NCBI RefSeq assembly: GCF_026191915.1
Contig: NZ_JAIMBY010000003.1
Location: forward strand, 1-64,000
Direction: 5' to 3'
Origin: Acidiphilium sp. PA
GTDB lineage: Bacteria; Pseudomonadota; Alphaproteobacteria; Acetobacterales; Acetobacteraceae
DNA length: 64,000 bases
Notes under the pieces: generated by a model
What the model was told of the DNA's origin: nothing
Database searches by the model: none
The model's input: the letters and a program-made list of their open reading frames with translations, nothing else
Made by a program: the position numbers and the translations under genes
Shown here: in pieces, positions 8,312 through 16,443 of the stretch
Layout: every line of letters starts with the position of its first letter
Position numbering within the stretch: position 1 is the stretch's first letter

Positions 8312-9003
8312 GGCGCGGCGAGCGCCGCGCGGAACCGGGCGATCCAACCGGAAATCGCTTCGGGTCGGGTTTTCAGGGCGGTGCGGTTGACGATCAGGCG
8401 CGAAGTGACATGCGCGATCACCTCGGTCTCGACCAGGCCGTTGGCCACCAGCGTCGAGCCGGTCTGCACCAGATCGACGATCAGGCGCGACAGGCCGAGC
8501 CCGGGGGCGAGTTCCATTGCGCCATTGAGCGCGACGATCTCGGCCTGGATGCCGCGGGCGGCGAAATGCCGGCGCGTCGTGTTGGGATATTTGCTGGCGA
8601 CCCGCACCCGCGACAGCCGCGTGAAATCGGTGGTGCCGGCTTCATCGGCCGGTTCGGCGACGGCGATGCGGCAGGCGCCGATGTTAAGATCGAGCGGGGC
8701 GTAGATTTCCGGATAGTCGAACTCCATTAGCACATCGCCGCCGCAGATGCCGATGTCGGCCGCGCCGAACGCGACGAAGGTGGCGACATCGAAACTGCGG
8801 ACGCGAATGACATCGAGATCCGGCGCGCTGGTGTGAAACCGCAGGCGCCGGCTGTTTTCATCGGTGTAGTCCGCTTCCGGCACAATCCCGGCGCGGGTCA
8901 GCAGCGGGGCGCATTCGGCCAGGATGCGGCCCTTGGGCAGGGCGAGCACCAGCGGGGCGCTGATCGCATCCGGCGCGGGATGATGGGGTGTGAGCGCGGT
9001 CAT
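8308..9003 (-). CDS. hisG: ATP phosphoribosyltransferase, short form
   Basis: HisG condenses ATP and PRPP in the first step of histidine synthesis. The 231-residue product begins with LVLALPKGRI and has DIGICGGDVLMEF and the phosphate-binding DLVQTGSTLVANGL motif. It lacks the roughly 80-residue C-terminal regulatory domain. Short HisG enzymes need HisZ as a regulatory subunit, and no hisZ is present in this window. ATG 9003 is preferred over an in-frame TTG at 9039. It is coupled to hisD by a 4-base overlap. The 121-bp repeat lies immediately upstream. Confidence 0.93.
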   Translation of the reverse strand: MTALTPHHPAPDAISAPLVLALPKGRILAECAPLLTRAGIVPEADYTDENSRRLRFHTSAPDLDVIRVRSFDVATFVAFGAADIGICGGDVLMEFDYPEIYAPLDLNIGACRIAVAEPADEAGTTDFTRLSRVRVASKYPNTTRRHFAARGIQAEIVALNGAMELAPGLGLSRLIVDLVQTGSTLVANGLVETEVIAHVTSRLIVNRTALKTRPEAISGWIARFRAALAAP

Positions 9004-9062
9004 GGCGGAGCGGTTTAACACCGCAGGGGGAAAGCTCAAGCGCAGGGAGGGAAGGGGAGAGC

Positions 9063-9183
9063 CTTCTTTTTTGTGAACAAAAAAGAAGCAAAAAAAACTT
9101 CATTCATCTGGGCCCATGCCCGTGAAACCGCCCGTGCCCCGGAGTCAAAAAGTTTTTTGCTTCTTTTTTACAAAAAAGAAGCC
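9063..9183. repeat. 121-bp nested palindromic repeat, copy 2
   Basis: This has the same length, orientation and hairpin ends as the copy at 3357-3477, with about 92% identity. The substitutions lie in the central CTGGGCCC-containing part, while both T/A-rich hairpin ends are unchanged. It lies between the 3' end of the peptidase-Hint gene and the start of hisG. It actually overlaps the last codons and stop of the peptidase gene. It should terminate peptidase transcription and leaves little room for an independent hisG promoter downstream of it. Confidence 0.85.
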
Positions 9184-11342
9184 CTGCCCTTCATCCTTTC
9201 GCCGCCCCGCTCGACCGGATACTGCACAGTAGCGGCAAGGCCGACCTCAAGCCGCGCCCCTGCGAGCAGTTCAGCCGGTACGAGCGCGTCTCCATCGGTC
9301 CAGCGGCCATCGGGTTCGGGATCGTGCCAGCCGTGGCGCAACGCCGGGTGATCGAGCGGGATGGGGGTTCCGCCGGCGCTGAGGCTGGCGATTTTCACGC
9401 CGAGGCGGCGGCGGTCGCGCGGGTCGGGCGTGAGGTGGCCGGGGATGGCGCTGCGGCTGGCGATGATCGCCGCACCCCCCGTGTGGCGGATCGCCAAGCC
9501 AGGATCGGCGGTGGTGACGATGCAGGCGCGCGCGAGGATTCCGGTCCGCACCGCCTCGACCACCGGGCCGGCCTCGGCGAAGGGGGCGCAGCCGGACTGT
9601 TCGCGGCGCTGTTGCGCGAACGCCGGGTGCAGCGCGACCGGGCCACTGGCATTGGAAAATCCGGTGCGGTTGCCGGTGTCGAGGTAGCTTTCCGCCGGTG
9701 CGGCTTCGGCGAGCAGCACGGCGTGCCGGGGCAGTTCGACATGGTAATAGGTGATGCTGGCCCGCTCGATTTGGCGGATGGTGGTGCCGTTGATCAGCGC
9801 TTTAGCAGGGATCAGATGGCCCGCGCAGAACAGGGCGTGATCGGGCGAGACCAGCAGCGGCCGCGCCGGGATGCCATCCGCGAGCGCGCCCGGTTCGATG
9901 CGGATGGGTTGGACGAGGTCGGGTGCCGGGTGATGCGCAAGATCGACCACGCGGTGGCCGATCCAGACGATCGGCAGGCTGCCGCCGGTGGCGAGCACGA
10001 CGCGATCGCCGATGGCGAGCTGTTCGACCGCGACCGGCCCGGCTTCGGTTGCGATGCGCGTGGCAGCAGCGAAGCAGGCGAGGGTGGCGGCGAGCACCGA
10101 GCGGTCGCTGAACTGCAAGGTGGTGACGCCGCTGAGCGTATCGGTCACGCCGAGGCCTGACACATCGAGAGACCCGCCGCTGCGGCTGAACGAATAATCG
10201 GCGAACGGGTCGGCGAAGGTGACGATGTCGTTGCCGGACCCGCCGATGATCGTGTCGGCCTGGCTGTTGACGAAAATGACGTCGTTGCCGCTGCCCGCGA
10301 TGAACCGGTCGATCGCGGTGCCGTATTCGATGAAGATGTTATCGACATAGCCGTTCACGCTGCTGAACGAACCGGGGTTGAGGTTGACGCGGTCGTTGCT
10401 GCTGTAGCCGGACAGGTCGAGCGTGTTGCCGGTGCCGTAGTCGTAGAGCGTGATGACCGGGTTGGTATTGACCGCGAAATTGTACATCTCGACGGCGGCC
10501 CTGGTGCCGGCGGGCGTGGTGTAGGTGATGTTGCTGTTGAAGCCGAAAATCTGGCCGCCGGCGAACATGGTGCTGGTCGGCGCACCGTACAGGCGCTGCA
10601 CGGCATAGATGTCGAGCCCCATCGGGCCGGTGCCGGTGTTGCCGTTGTAATCGGCGCCCGGCGTTGCCGATTGGGCGTAGTATTTCGCCGCCGGATCATT
10701 GGGATCGACATAGGACATCACGGACCATGCGCGGGTGTCGTAGGCGTTGGTCTGTGCTGCATCGGCGCCCCCGCCGTTATAGGCGCCGGTGTGACCCAGG
10801 CCGAGCACATGGCCGAGTTCGTGCAGGATCGCGCCCTGGCCGTAGCCGCCGGTCGCGTAATCGCCGAGCGTGCCGTAGCTGCCGCCCAGATCGGTGACGA
10901 TTTCCTCCTGGGTCGATTGATAGACGCCGGGTTGCCCGGCCGGGACGGACCGGATCGTCTGGTCGTACTCGCCGCCCGGGTTGTTGTTCATGTTGATCAG
11001 CGAAAGCGCGGCGGTGGTCGAAAGCCCGGTCGCCGGGTTCGCCGCGTAGTTCGGCTGGTAGACCCAGGTGACGTTGCAGACGCCGGACCACGCCGCCATC
11101 GCCTGTTCGATATCGGCCTGCTGGGCGGCGGTGTAGGAACCGGGCGAGAATGCATAGGTGATGGTGGCGCCGGCCTGGAGGGTTGCCTCCGGCGTCTGGA
11201 TTTCGGCGCTGCCGAGCAGATAGGTGTTGAACGAGGGGTTGGCCGGCGTGAGGTTCGGGTTGGCATTGCTCTCGAAACTGACGATCGCCTGCTGATCGGC
11301 GCTCAAGGTCCCGAGACTGTCGTTGAGATTGGTGGCGGTCAT
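9168..11342 (-). CDS. M10-type (serralysin-like) zinc metallopeptidase fused to a Hint domain
   Basis: The 724-residue protein has a metzincin zinc site HELGHVLGLGH (His174, His178, His184) and a Met-turn SVMSY at 207-211. Short RTX-like calcium repeats follow (AGSGNDVI, GGSGNDIV at about 349-373). A Hint domain of the Hint_2 kind starts at Cys423 (CFAAATRIAT...GD, later SPDHALF). Serralysins are secreted by type I systems without an N-terminal signal, and none is seen here. Hint domains self-cleave before their first Cys, so the peptidase could be released or altered by autoprocessing. The combination is uncommon. The last codons and the stop lie in repeat copy 2. No secretion genes adjoin. 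It is divergent from the TonB receptor gene. Confidence 0.85.
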   Translation of the reverse strand: MTATNLNDSLGTLSADQQAIVSFESNANPNLTPANPSFNTYLLGSAEIQTPEATLQAGATITYAFSPGSYTAAQQADIEQAMAAWSGVCNVTWVYQPNYAANPATGLSTTAALSLINMNNNPGGEYDQTIRSVPAGQPGVYQSTQEEIVTDLGGSYGTLGDYATGGYGQGAILHELGHVLGLGHTGAYNGGGADAAQTNAYDTRAWSVMSYVDPNDPAAKYYAQSATPGADYNGNTGTGPMGLDIYAVQRLYGAPTSTMFAGGQIFGFNSNITYTTPAGTRAAVEMYNFAVNTNPVITLYDYGTGNTLDLSGYSSNDRVNLNPGSFSSVNGYVDNIFIEYGTAIDRFIAGSGNDVIFVNSQADTIIGGSGNDIVTFADPFADYSFSRSGGSLDVSGLGVTDTLSGVTTLQFSDRSVLAATLACFAAATRIATEAGPVAVEQLAIGDRVVLATGGSLPIVWIGHRVVDLAHHPAPDLVQPIRIEPGALADGIPARPLLVSPDHALFCAGHLIPAKALINGTTIRQIERASITYYHVELPRHAVLLAEAAPAESYLDTGNRTGFSNASGPVALHPAFAQQRREQSGCAPFAEAGPVVEAVRTGILARACIVTTADPGLAIRHTGGAAIIASRSAIPGHLTPDPRDRRRLGVKIASLSAGGTPIPLDHPALRHGWHDPEPDGRWTDGDALVPAELLAGARLEVGLAATVQYPVERGGERMKGRASFL

Positions 11343-11588
11343 CCGATCCTGCTCCTGCGCGCGCTAACCCTGTGTCATGTGAGCGTGTCGGAAAACGGCG
11401 CGGCTGTAAATCGTTTTGGCGCGGTATCGGCGGGATGGGCAGACCAGTGCGAGCTGCGCTGTCGCCAAACTGACGCAAAACCGTCGTGTAATCTTAACAC
11501 CATCCATGGGCCGTTCCGGCTACGCCCCGCAGCGTGAGCGACCGTCGTCAACGATGGTTGCCGGTATATGACAGAGGGATGCTTTGCA

Positions 11589-13907
11589 ATGAACCATGGT
11601 CGGGTTGCGCCACGACGGCGCATGCGGACGATTCTGTTGGGCGCGGCCAGTGCGCTGGCGGTGATGGCGCAGGGACATGCTCAGGCGGTGAACGCCGGAA
11701 CGGTTTCGGCACAGGGCGCGGCGGCGACGCCGGGCGGCTATGCCGATCGGGTCCTGACGCGCAAGGCGGTGAAGCAGCAGGCGCAATCGGTTTCGGTGGT
11801 AAAGAAAAGCACGATCGAGTTGCTGGCGCCGATCGCCTCGGGCACCCAGGCAATCTCGACCCTGCCGGGCGTGGTGATTTCGGGGTATTCGTCGAGTGCG
11901 GGCACGGCGCGGTCGACCATTTCGATCCGCGGCATCAAGGTGGGGTTCAACTCGGTACCCGGTGACATCGAAACCAACGGCATCACCAATCTGTTCGACG
12001 GTATTCCGCTGAACAGCCTGATCCAGGGCACCGGGTTCCATTCGGTGCAGATCCCGTTCGGCGCGCTGCTGGCCGGTGTGAACGTGATCTACGGGCCGGG
12101 CAATCCGCGTGATCGCTGGTTCGACAGTCTGGGCGGGACGGTGAATTTCATTCCCGTCCAGCCCAGTGCTAAGGCATCCGCGACCGCTTCGGCCTCCTAC
12201 GGTAGTTTCGACAGTCAGGTGTACAGCCTGGTCGCGCAAACCGGGCTGCACGACGGCTGGGAGGGCGTGATCGGGTTGAACCACGCCTTCAACCACACGT
12301 TCCGCCAGGGGCCGTACGACTGGCCGGCGCGCAACGATCAGGTCTATTTCAAGATCACCAGGCGGTTCGATGGCGGGCACGTCAGCCTGGGTGGCTATTA
12401 CATCCACAACCGCGAGTTCCGGCCGAATCAGATCCCGGTCGCACCGCAGGCGGGTGTCACGCTCGGCGGGCTCAACGCCAACGCGCCGCTGTACAGTCAG
12501 CAGACTTCGGGGTTCTATTCCGATCTGCCGAACAATGTCTGGTTCAAGGAGAACCAGATCATCGATTACATCGGCTACGCCAAGCTGACCAAGCGGCTTT
12601 CCGACAATACCACGCTGCATGATCTGTTCTGGTACCGGCACGGCGATGTGATCCATTACCGGTTGAACTACGGTTTCATCGGCGCGTCGTCGCAGGACAC
12701 TGAATACTATGCGCCGTATTCGGATACGATCGGCGACAAGCTCGATTTCGATACCAAGCTGAAATACAACACGATCAGCTACGGCGCCTATGTCATCAAT
12801 GCGCATACGCATGACATTTACGACGGCTACAACACCAACCTCGGCACGACGCGGCAGAACCCGGCCTCGATCACGCGCGATGTCTATAACAATCTGTACC
12901 TGGCGGCATTTTTGCAGGACAAGATCGAACCGATCGCGGGGCTGCGGATCGTGCCGGGCGTGCAGCTGGTCAATTACGAAACCCGCTATGTCAATCAATC
13001 GCCGATCGCCGCGATCAATCTGCCGGGGACGGGGTTCAACACCTATCCCAACACCAGCAAGGATTTCAACCGGGTGCAGCCCTCGCTCGGGGCGAGCTAC
13101 GACGTGCTGCCCTGGGCGACGCTGTACGGCAATTTCGCGGTGACCTATCAGAACCCGACCGGCGGCAATTTCGCGAACAATCAGATCAACCTGCCGGCGT
13201 TGAAACCGGTCAAGAGCACCGATTACGAAATCGGTGTGCGGATGTTCCAGCGCGGCTTCCTCGGGCTCGACAGCGCATCGGCCGACATCAACTATTTCCG
13301 CGACGATCTCGAGGATGAAACCGTCGGCATCGCCAACCCGAACAACCCGACGCAGACCACTTTCGGCTTCGGTTCCGGGCGCCTGCAAGGGGTGAACGCC
13401 AGCCTGCGCGCGAATTTCAATTTCCACTGGATGGCGTTCGCCAATCTTGGCTATCTCGATGCACGCTACCTGACCTACACCGCGCCCTCGGGCAATGTGT
13501 ATCAGAACCTGCCGGACCCGGCCTCGCCGCGCGATACCGCCAATATCGGCGTGCGGTATCAGGTGTTCGCGGGTACCAACCTGATCGGCGCCAATCTGTG
13601 GGATCAGTATGTCGGCAAGCGCTATCTGTTCAACAACGCGATCGGCGCGCCGACGCATACAGCCATCGTGCCGTATAACCTGCTGAACGCCTCGATCACG
13701 CTGAAGACACCGTATTTCAACCGGTATGTCTCGCAGCTCGGCGAGGTCGATGTGAGCTTCTTTGTGACCAACCTGCTGGGGCGGAAATATAACGCGACCG
13801 AGTACATCTCGGCAGGCGGCTATTTCAATACGCCGACCGGCGGCTACGCCATTGCCAATCCGGGTGCGCCGCGCGCGTTCTACGGCACGGTGACGGTGAA
13901 GTTCTGA
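11589..13907 (+). CDS. TonB-dependent outer membrane receptor
   Basis: A basic N-terminus and hydrophobic stretch (RRRMRTILLGAASALAVMAQGHA) form a signal peptide. A plug domain follows, with STLPGVVISGY, SIRGI, and IYGPGNPRDRWFDSLGGTVNF (in part), then a long beta-strand-rich barrel ending in Phe (VTVKF), the usual C-terminal outer-membrane signature. The mature size of about 740 residues is normal. The ligand cannot be read from the sequence; iron siderophores, cobalamin or oligosaccharides are all possible. I chose ATG 11589, with a GAGGG element upstream; an in-frame ATG at 11568 adds seven residues. No periplasmic binding or ABC genes adjoin. The peptidase-Hint gene is divergent, with about 250 bases shared between them. 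Confidence 0.88.
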   Translation: MNHGRVAPRRRMRTILLGAASALAVMAQGHAQAVNAGTVSAQGAAATPGGYADRVLTRKAVKQQAQSVSVVKKSTIELLAPIASGTQAISTLPGVVISGYSSSAGTARSTISIRGIKVGFNSVPGDIETNGITNLFDGIPLNSLIQGTGFHSVQIPFGALLAGVNVIYGPGNPRDRWFDSLGGTVNFIPVQPSAKASATASASYGSFDSQVYSLVAQTGLHDGWEGVIGLNHAFNHTFRQGPYDWPARNDQVYFKITRRFDGGHVSLGGYYIHNREFRPNQIPVAPQAGVTLGGLNANAPLYSQQTSGFYSDLPNNVWFKENQIIDYIGYAKLTKRLSDNTTLHDLFWYRHGDVIHYRLNYGFIGASSQDTEYYAPYSDTIGDKLDFDTKLKYNTISYGAYVINAHTHDIYDGYNTNLGTTRQNPASITRDVYNNLYLAAFLQDKIEPIAGLRIVPGVQLVNYETRYVNQSPIAAINLPGTGFNTYPNTSKDFNRVQPSLGASYDVLPWATLYGNFAVTYQNPTGGNFANNQINLPALKPVKSTDYEIGVRMFQRGFLGLDSASADINYFRDDLEDETVGIANPNNPTQTTFGFGSGRLQGVNASLRANFNFHWMAFANLGYLDARYLTYTAPSGNVYQNLPDPASPRDTANIGVRYQVFAGTNLIGANLWDQYVGKRYLFNNAIGAPTHTAIVPYNLLNASITLKTPYFNRYVSQLGEVDVSFFVTNLLGRKYNATEYISAGGYFNTPTGGYAIANPGAPRAFYGTVTVKF

Positions 13908-14011
13908 ACGCGGCGTCCTCCGGGCGGTCGCAAAAGGAACCGCGGCCGGCGTTCCGGCAGCGGGCGCCGCGTGCCCTTGCCTGGTTCGCCGGGCGGGGGC
14001 AAACTGGCCCG

Positions 14012-14932
14012 ATGAGGGAAATAGTGACGGTTTGCGAGGTCGGCCCGCGCGACGGGTTGCAGATGGCGAAGTCCATCATGACCACCGAGGCAAAATGCGC
14101 CTGGATTGCTGGGCTGGCGGCGGCCGGGGTGCGGGAAATCGAGGTCGGCAGCTTCGTGCCGGCTAGGCTGATCCCGCAGATGGCCGATACCGATGCGGTG
14201 GTGCGCTTCGCCAAAGGGATCGCCGGGCTCACCGTGGTCGCCCTGGCGCCCAATCTGCGCGGCGCGCAGGCGGCGGTGGCGGCGGGGGCGCACCGGGTCA
14301 GTGTGCCGGTTTCGGTGAGCGAGGGGCATTCGCGGGCGAATTTGAACCGCTCGCCGGACGAGCAGGTCGCGGTGGTGGGCGGGATCGTCGCGTGGATGCG
14401 CGACAATGCGCCGGGGGTCGAGCTGGAAGTGGCGTGTTCGACCGCGTTCGGTTGCTCGATCGATGGTGTGGTGCCGGAGGCCGAGGTGGTGCGGATCGCC
14501 GCGGCGCTGGCGGCGCATGGGGTGTCGCAGATCGGGCTGGCCGATACCGTGGGCTATGCCAACCCCGCGCAGATCCGCTCGGTGGTGCGGGCGGTGCGGG
14601 CCGAGGTGGGGCCTGCGCTGGTCGGGCTGCATCTGCACGACACCATGGGCCTCGGCATTGCCAATGCGCTGGCGGGGCTGGAGGTCGGGATCCGCGATTT
14701 CGACGCGGCTCTGGCGGGGCTGGGCGGCTGCCCGTTCGCGCCGGGGGCTTCGGGCAATATCGTGACCGAGGATCTGGTCTTCATGCTGGAGAGCATGGGG
14801 TTTGCGACCGGCATCGATCTCGATGGGCTGATCGCGGCGCGCGCACTGCTGCATCAGGGACTGCCGGATGAGGCGATGCACGGGCAGTTGGCCAAGGCCG
14901 GCATTCCCCGGATATTCCAGCGCGCCGCATGA
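14012..14932 (+). CDS. Hydroxymethylglutaryl-CoA lyase family protein
   Basis: This 306-residue HMGL-like TIM barrel opens with VCEVGPRDGLQ (substrate and metal-binding Asp/Arg). It has SFVPARLIPQMAD, LADTVGYANP and HLHDTMG (metal His-x-His). The signature loop GGCPFAPGASGNIVTED carries the catalytic Cys. Known members cleave HMG-CoA in leucine degradation or related 3-hydroxy-3-methyl acyl-CoAs such as citramalyl-CoA. Its stop overlaps the CoA-transferase start (ATGA). The pairing suggests the transferase activates an acid which this enzyme then cleaves. The exact substrate is not determined by sequence. Confidence 0.85.
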   Translation: MREIVTVCEVGPRDGLQMAKSIMTTEAKCAWIAGLAAAGVREIEVGSFVPARLIPQMADTDAVVRFAKGIAGLTVVALAPNLRGAQAAVAAGAHRVSVPVSVSEGHSRANLNRSPDEQVAVVGGIVAWMRDNAPGVELEVACSTAFGCSIDGVVPEAEVVRIAAALAAHGVSQIGLADTVGYANPAQIRSVVRAVRAEVGPALVGLHLHDTMGLGIANALAGLEVGIRDFDAALAGLGGCPFAPGASGNIVTEDLVFMLESMGFATGIDLDGLIAARALLHQGLPDEAMHGQLAKAGIPRIFQRAA

Positions 14933-16110
14933 GTGCGACCCCGCTGGCTGGGCTGCGCGTCGTCGAATTCGCGCATATGGTGATGGGGCCGACCACCGGA
15001 TTGATCCTGGCCGATCTCGGCGCCGATGTGGTGAAGATCGAACCGGCGCCGGCGGGGGATAACACGCGGCGGCTGACCGGCTCGGGCATCGGGTTTTTCA
15101 CCATGACCAGCCGCAACAAGCGCAGCGTCGTGCTCGACCTGAAATCAGCCGCGGGGCTCGATGTGGCGCGGCGGTTGATCGCGCGGGCCGATGTGATGAC
15201 CGAGAATTTCCGGCCCGGCGCGCTCGACAAGCTCGGTCTGGGCTATGCCGATTGCGCGGCGGCCAATCCGCGGTTGATCTATTGTTCGCTGAAAGGGTTT
15301 CTGCCCGGCCCGTATGAGAATCGCACCGCCCTCGATGAGGTGGTGCAGATGATGGGCGGGCTTGCCTACATGACCGGGCCGATCGGCCAGCCGCTGCGGG
15401 CCGGATCGTCGGTGATCGACATCATGGGCGGCACCTATGGCGCGGTTGCGGTGCTCGCGGCACTGGCCGAGCGCGAGCGGACCGGCAAGGGGCAGCTGGT
15501 GCAATCGGGTCTGTTCGAATCGGTCGCGATGCTGATGGCGCAGCATATGGCGCAGGCGGCGATCACCGGCATCGAACCCAAGCCGATGAGCGCGCGGGAC
15601 GTCGCCTGGCCGGTGTATGATATTTTCGCAACCGCCGATGACGCGCAGATTTTCATCGGCGTGGTGACCGATACGCAATGGCAGGTATTATGCACCGAAT
15701 TCGGGCTCGAGGCGCTCGCGCGCGACCCTGAACTGACCACCCAGGCGGAACGGCGGGCGGCACGGCCGCGCACGCTGCCGGTGATCGCCGCCGCGTTCGC
15801 GCAATTCACCAAGGCGGAGCTTGCGGCGCGCTGCGAGCGGTTGGGCCTGCCGTTCGCGCCGATCGCGCGGCCGGTGGAATTGTTCGACGATGCGCATCTG
15901 CGGGCCTCGGGCGGACTGGTGGATGTCAGCCTGCCGGATGGCCGCATGGTCGGGCTGCCGGCGCTGCCGATCAGCATGGCTGGCCAGCGGCCCGGCGTGC
16001 GGCGCGACGTGCCGCGGCCGGGCGCGGATACGCAGGAGGTGCTGACCGAACTCGGCTATGGCGAGGCCGAGATCAGCGCGATGTATGCAAGCCGGAGCGT
16101 GCTCGATTAG
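14929..16110 (+). CDS. CaiB/BaiF family (class III) CoA transferase
   Basis: The 393-residue protein has the family opening LAGLRVVEFAHMVMGPTTGLIL, DLGADVVKIE, SRNKRSVVLDLK, ADVMTENFRPGALDKLGLGY, and the CoA-binding C-terminal part with LGLPFAPI. The catalytic Asp of the family (Asp169 in formyl-CoA transferase) should fall in the AGSSVIDIMGG region. The gene starts 4 bases inside the lyase gene, so the two form a coupled unit. It probably transfers CoA to a dicarboxylic or hydroxy acid feeding the lyase. Its stop overlaps that of the convergent 101-residue gene by three bases. Confidence 0.88.
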   Translation: MSATPLAGLRVVEFAHMVMGPTTGLILADLGADVVKIEPAPAGDNTRRLTGSGIGFFTMTSRNKRSVVLDLKSAAGLDVARRLIARADVMTENFRPGALDKLGLGYADCAAANPRLIYCSLKGFLPGPYENRTALDEVVQMMGGLAYMTGPIGQPLRAGSSVIDIMGGTYGAVAVLAALAERERTGKGQLVQSGLFESVAMLMAQHMAQAAITGIEPKPMSARDVAWPVYDIFATADDAQIFIGVVTDTQWQVLCTEFGLEALARDPELTTQAERRAARPRTLPVIAAAFAQFTKAELAARCERLGLPFAPIARPVELFDDAHLRASGGLVDVSLPDGRMVGLPALPISMAGQRPGVRRDVPRPGADTQEVLTELGYGEAEISAMYASRSVLD

Positions 16111-16412
16111 GCTTTCGTGAGCCGCTTGCGGTTGGCGGCGAGTTTTCGCTGATAGAGGCGGGTGATGCGCGCGGCGCCGCCATCCGGCGTGCCGAGGGCG
16201 CGCAGCGCGATCATTTGGCTTTCGCCGAGCGCGCGGAGTTTTTCATTGACCATCAGGCTCGCTTCCGCCTGCCCGGCGGCACCGCCGGTGGCGATTTTGG
16301 CGAGGCGCAGGGCGATGATCGCCTGGGCATCGAGCGTCATCCTGGTGGTTTGCCACATGAGGTTGAGGCTGTAGGCCGGGTTCATCCAAGGCGCCGGGAA
16401 CTGTTTTGTCAT
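16107..16412 (-). CDS. Small helical hypothetical protein
   Basis: The 101-residue protein begins MTKQFPAPWMNPAYSLNLMW. A long Ala/Leu-rich region predicted helical follows (DAQAIIALRLAKIATGGAAG onward), then a basic tail ending KRLTKA. A CAGGAG sequence 12 bases before ATG 16412 supports the start. The amphipathic helical character and size recall phasin-like or granule-associated proteins, but no diagnostic motif is present and I do not assign a function. It lies downstream of comM on the same strand with about 30 bases between them, so it may be the last gene of radC-comM. Confidence 0.6.
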   Translation of the reverse strand: MTKQFPAPWMNPAYSLNLMWQTTRMTLDAQAIIALRLAKIATGGAAGQAEASLMVNEKLRALGESQMIALRALGTPDGGAARITRLYQRKLAANRKRLTKA

Positions 16413-16443
16413 GGCAAGAACATGCTCCTGCCAGTGGGCGCTT

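Noticed and set aside
6779-8704. A 641-codon frame antisense to infA, hisD and hisG
   Set aside because: It is Arg/Gly-rich shadow sequence spanning three certain genes; no motif or ribosome-binding site supports it.
11520-13658. A 712-codon open frame antisense to the TonB receptor gene
   Set aside because: High GC leaves the opposite strand open. The product is Arg/Glu/Asp-rich with no family resemblance, while the plus strand encodes a clear outer-membrane receptor.
13908-14011. Terminator or small RNA between the TonB receptor and the lyase gene
   Set aside because: The segment is GC-rich with overlapping weak pairings, but no stable stem followed by a T-tract could be defined.
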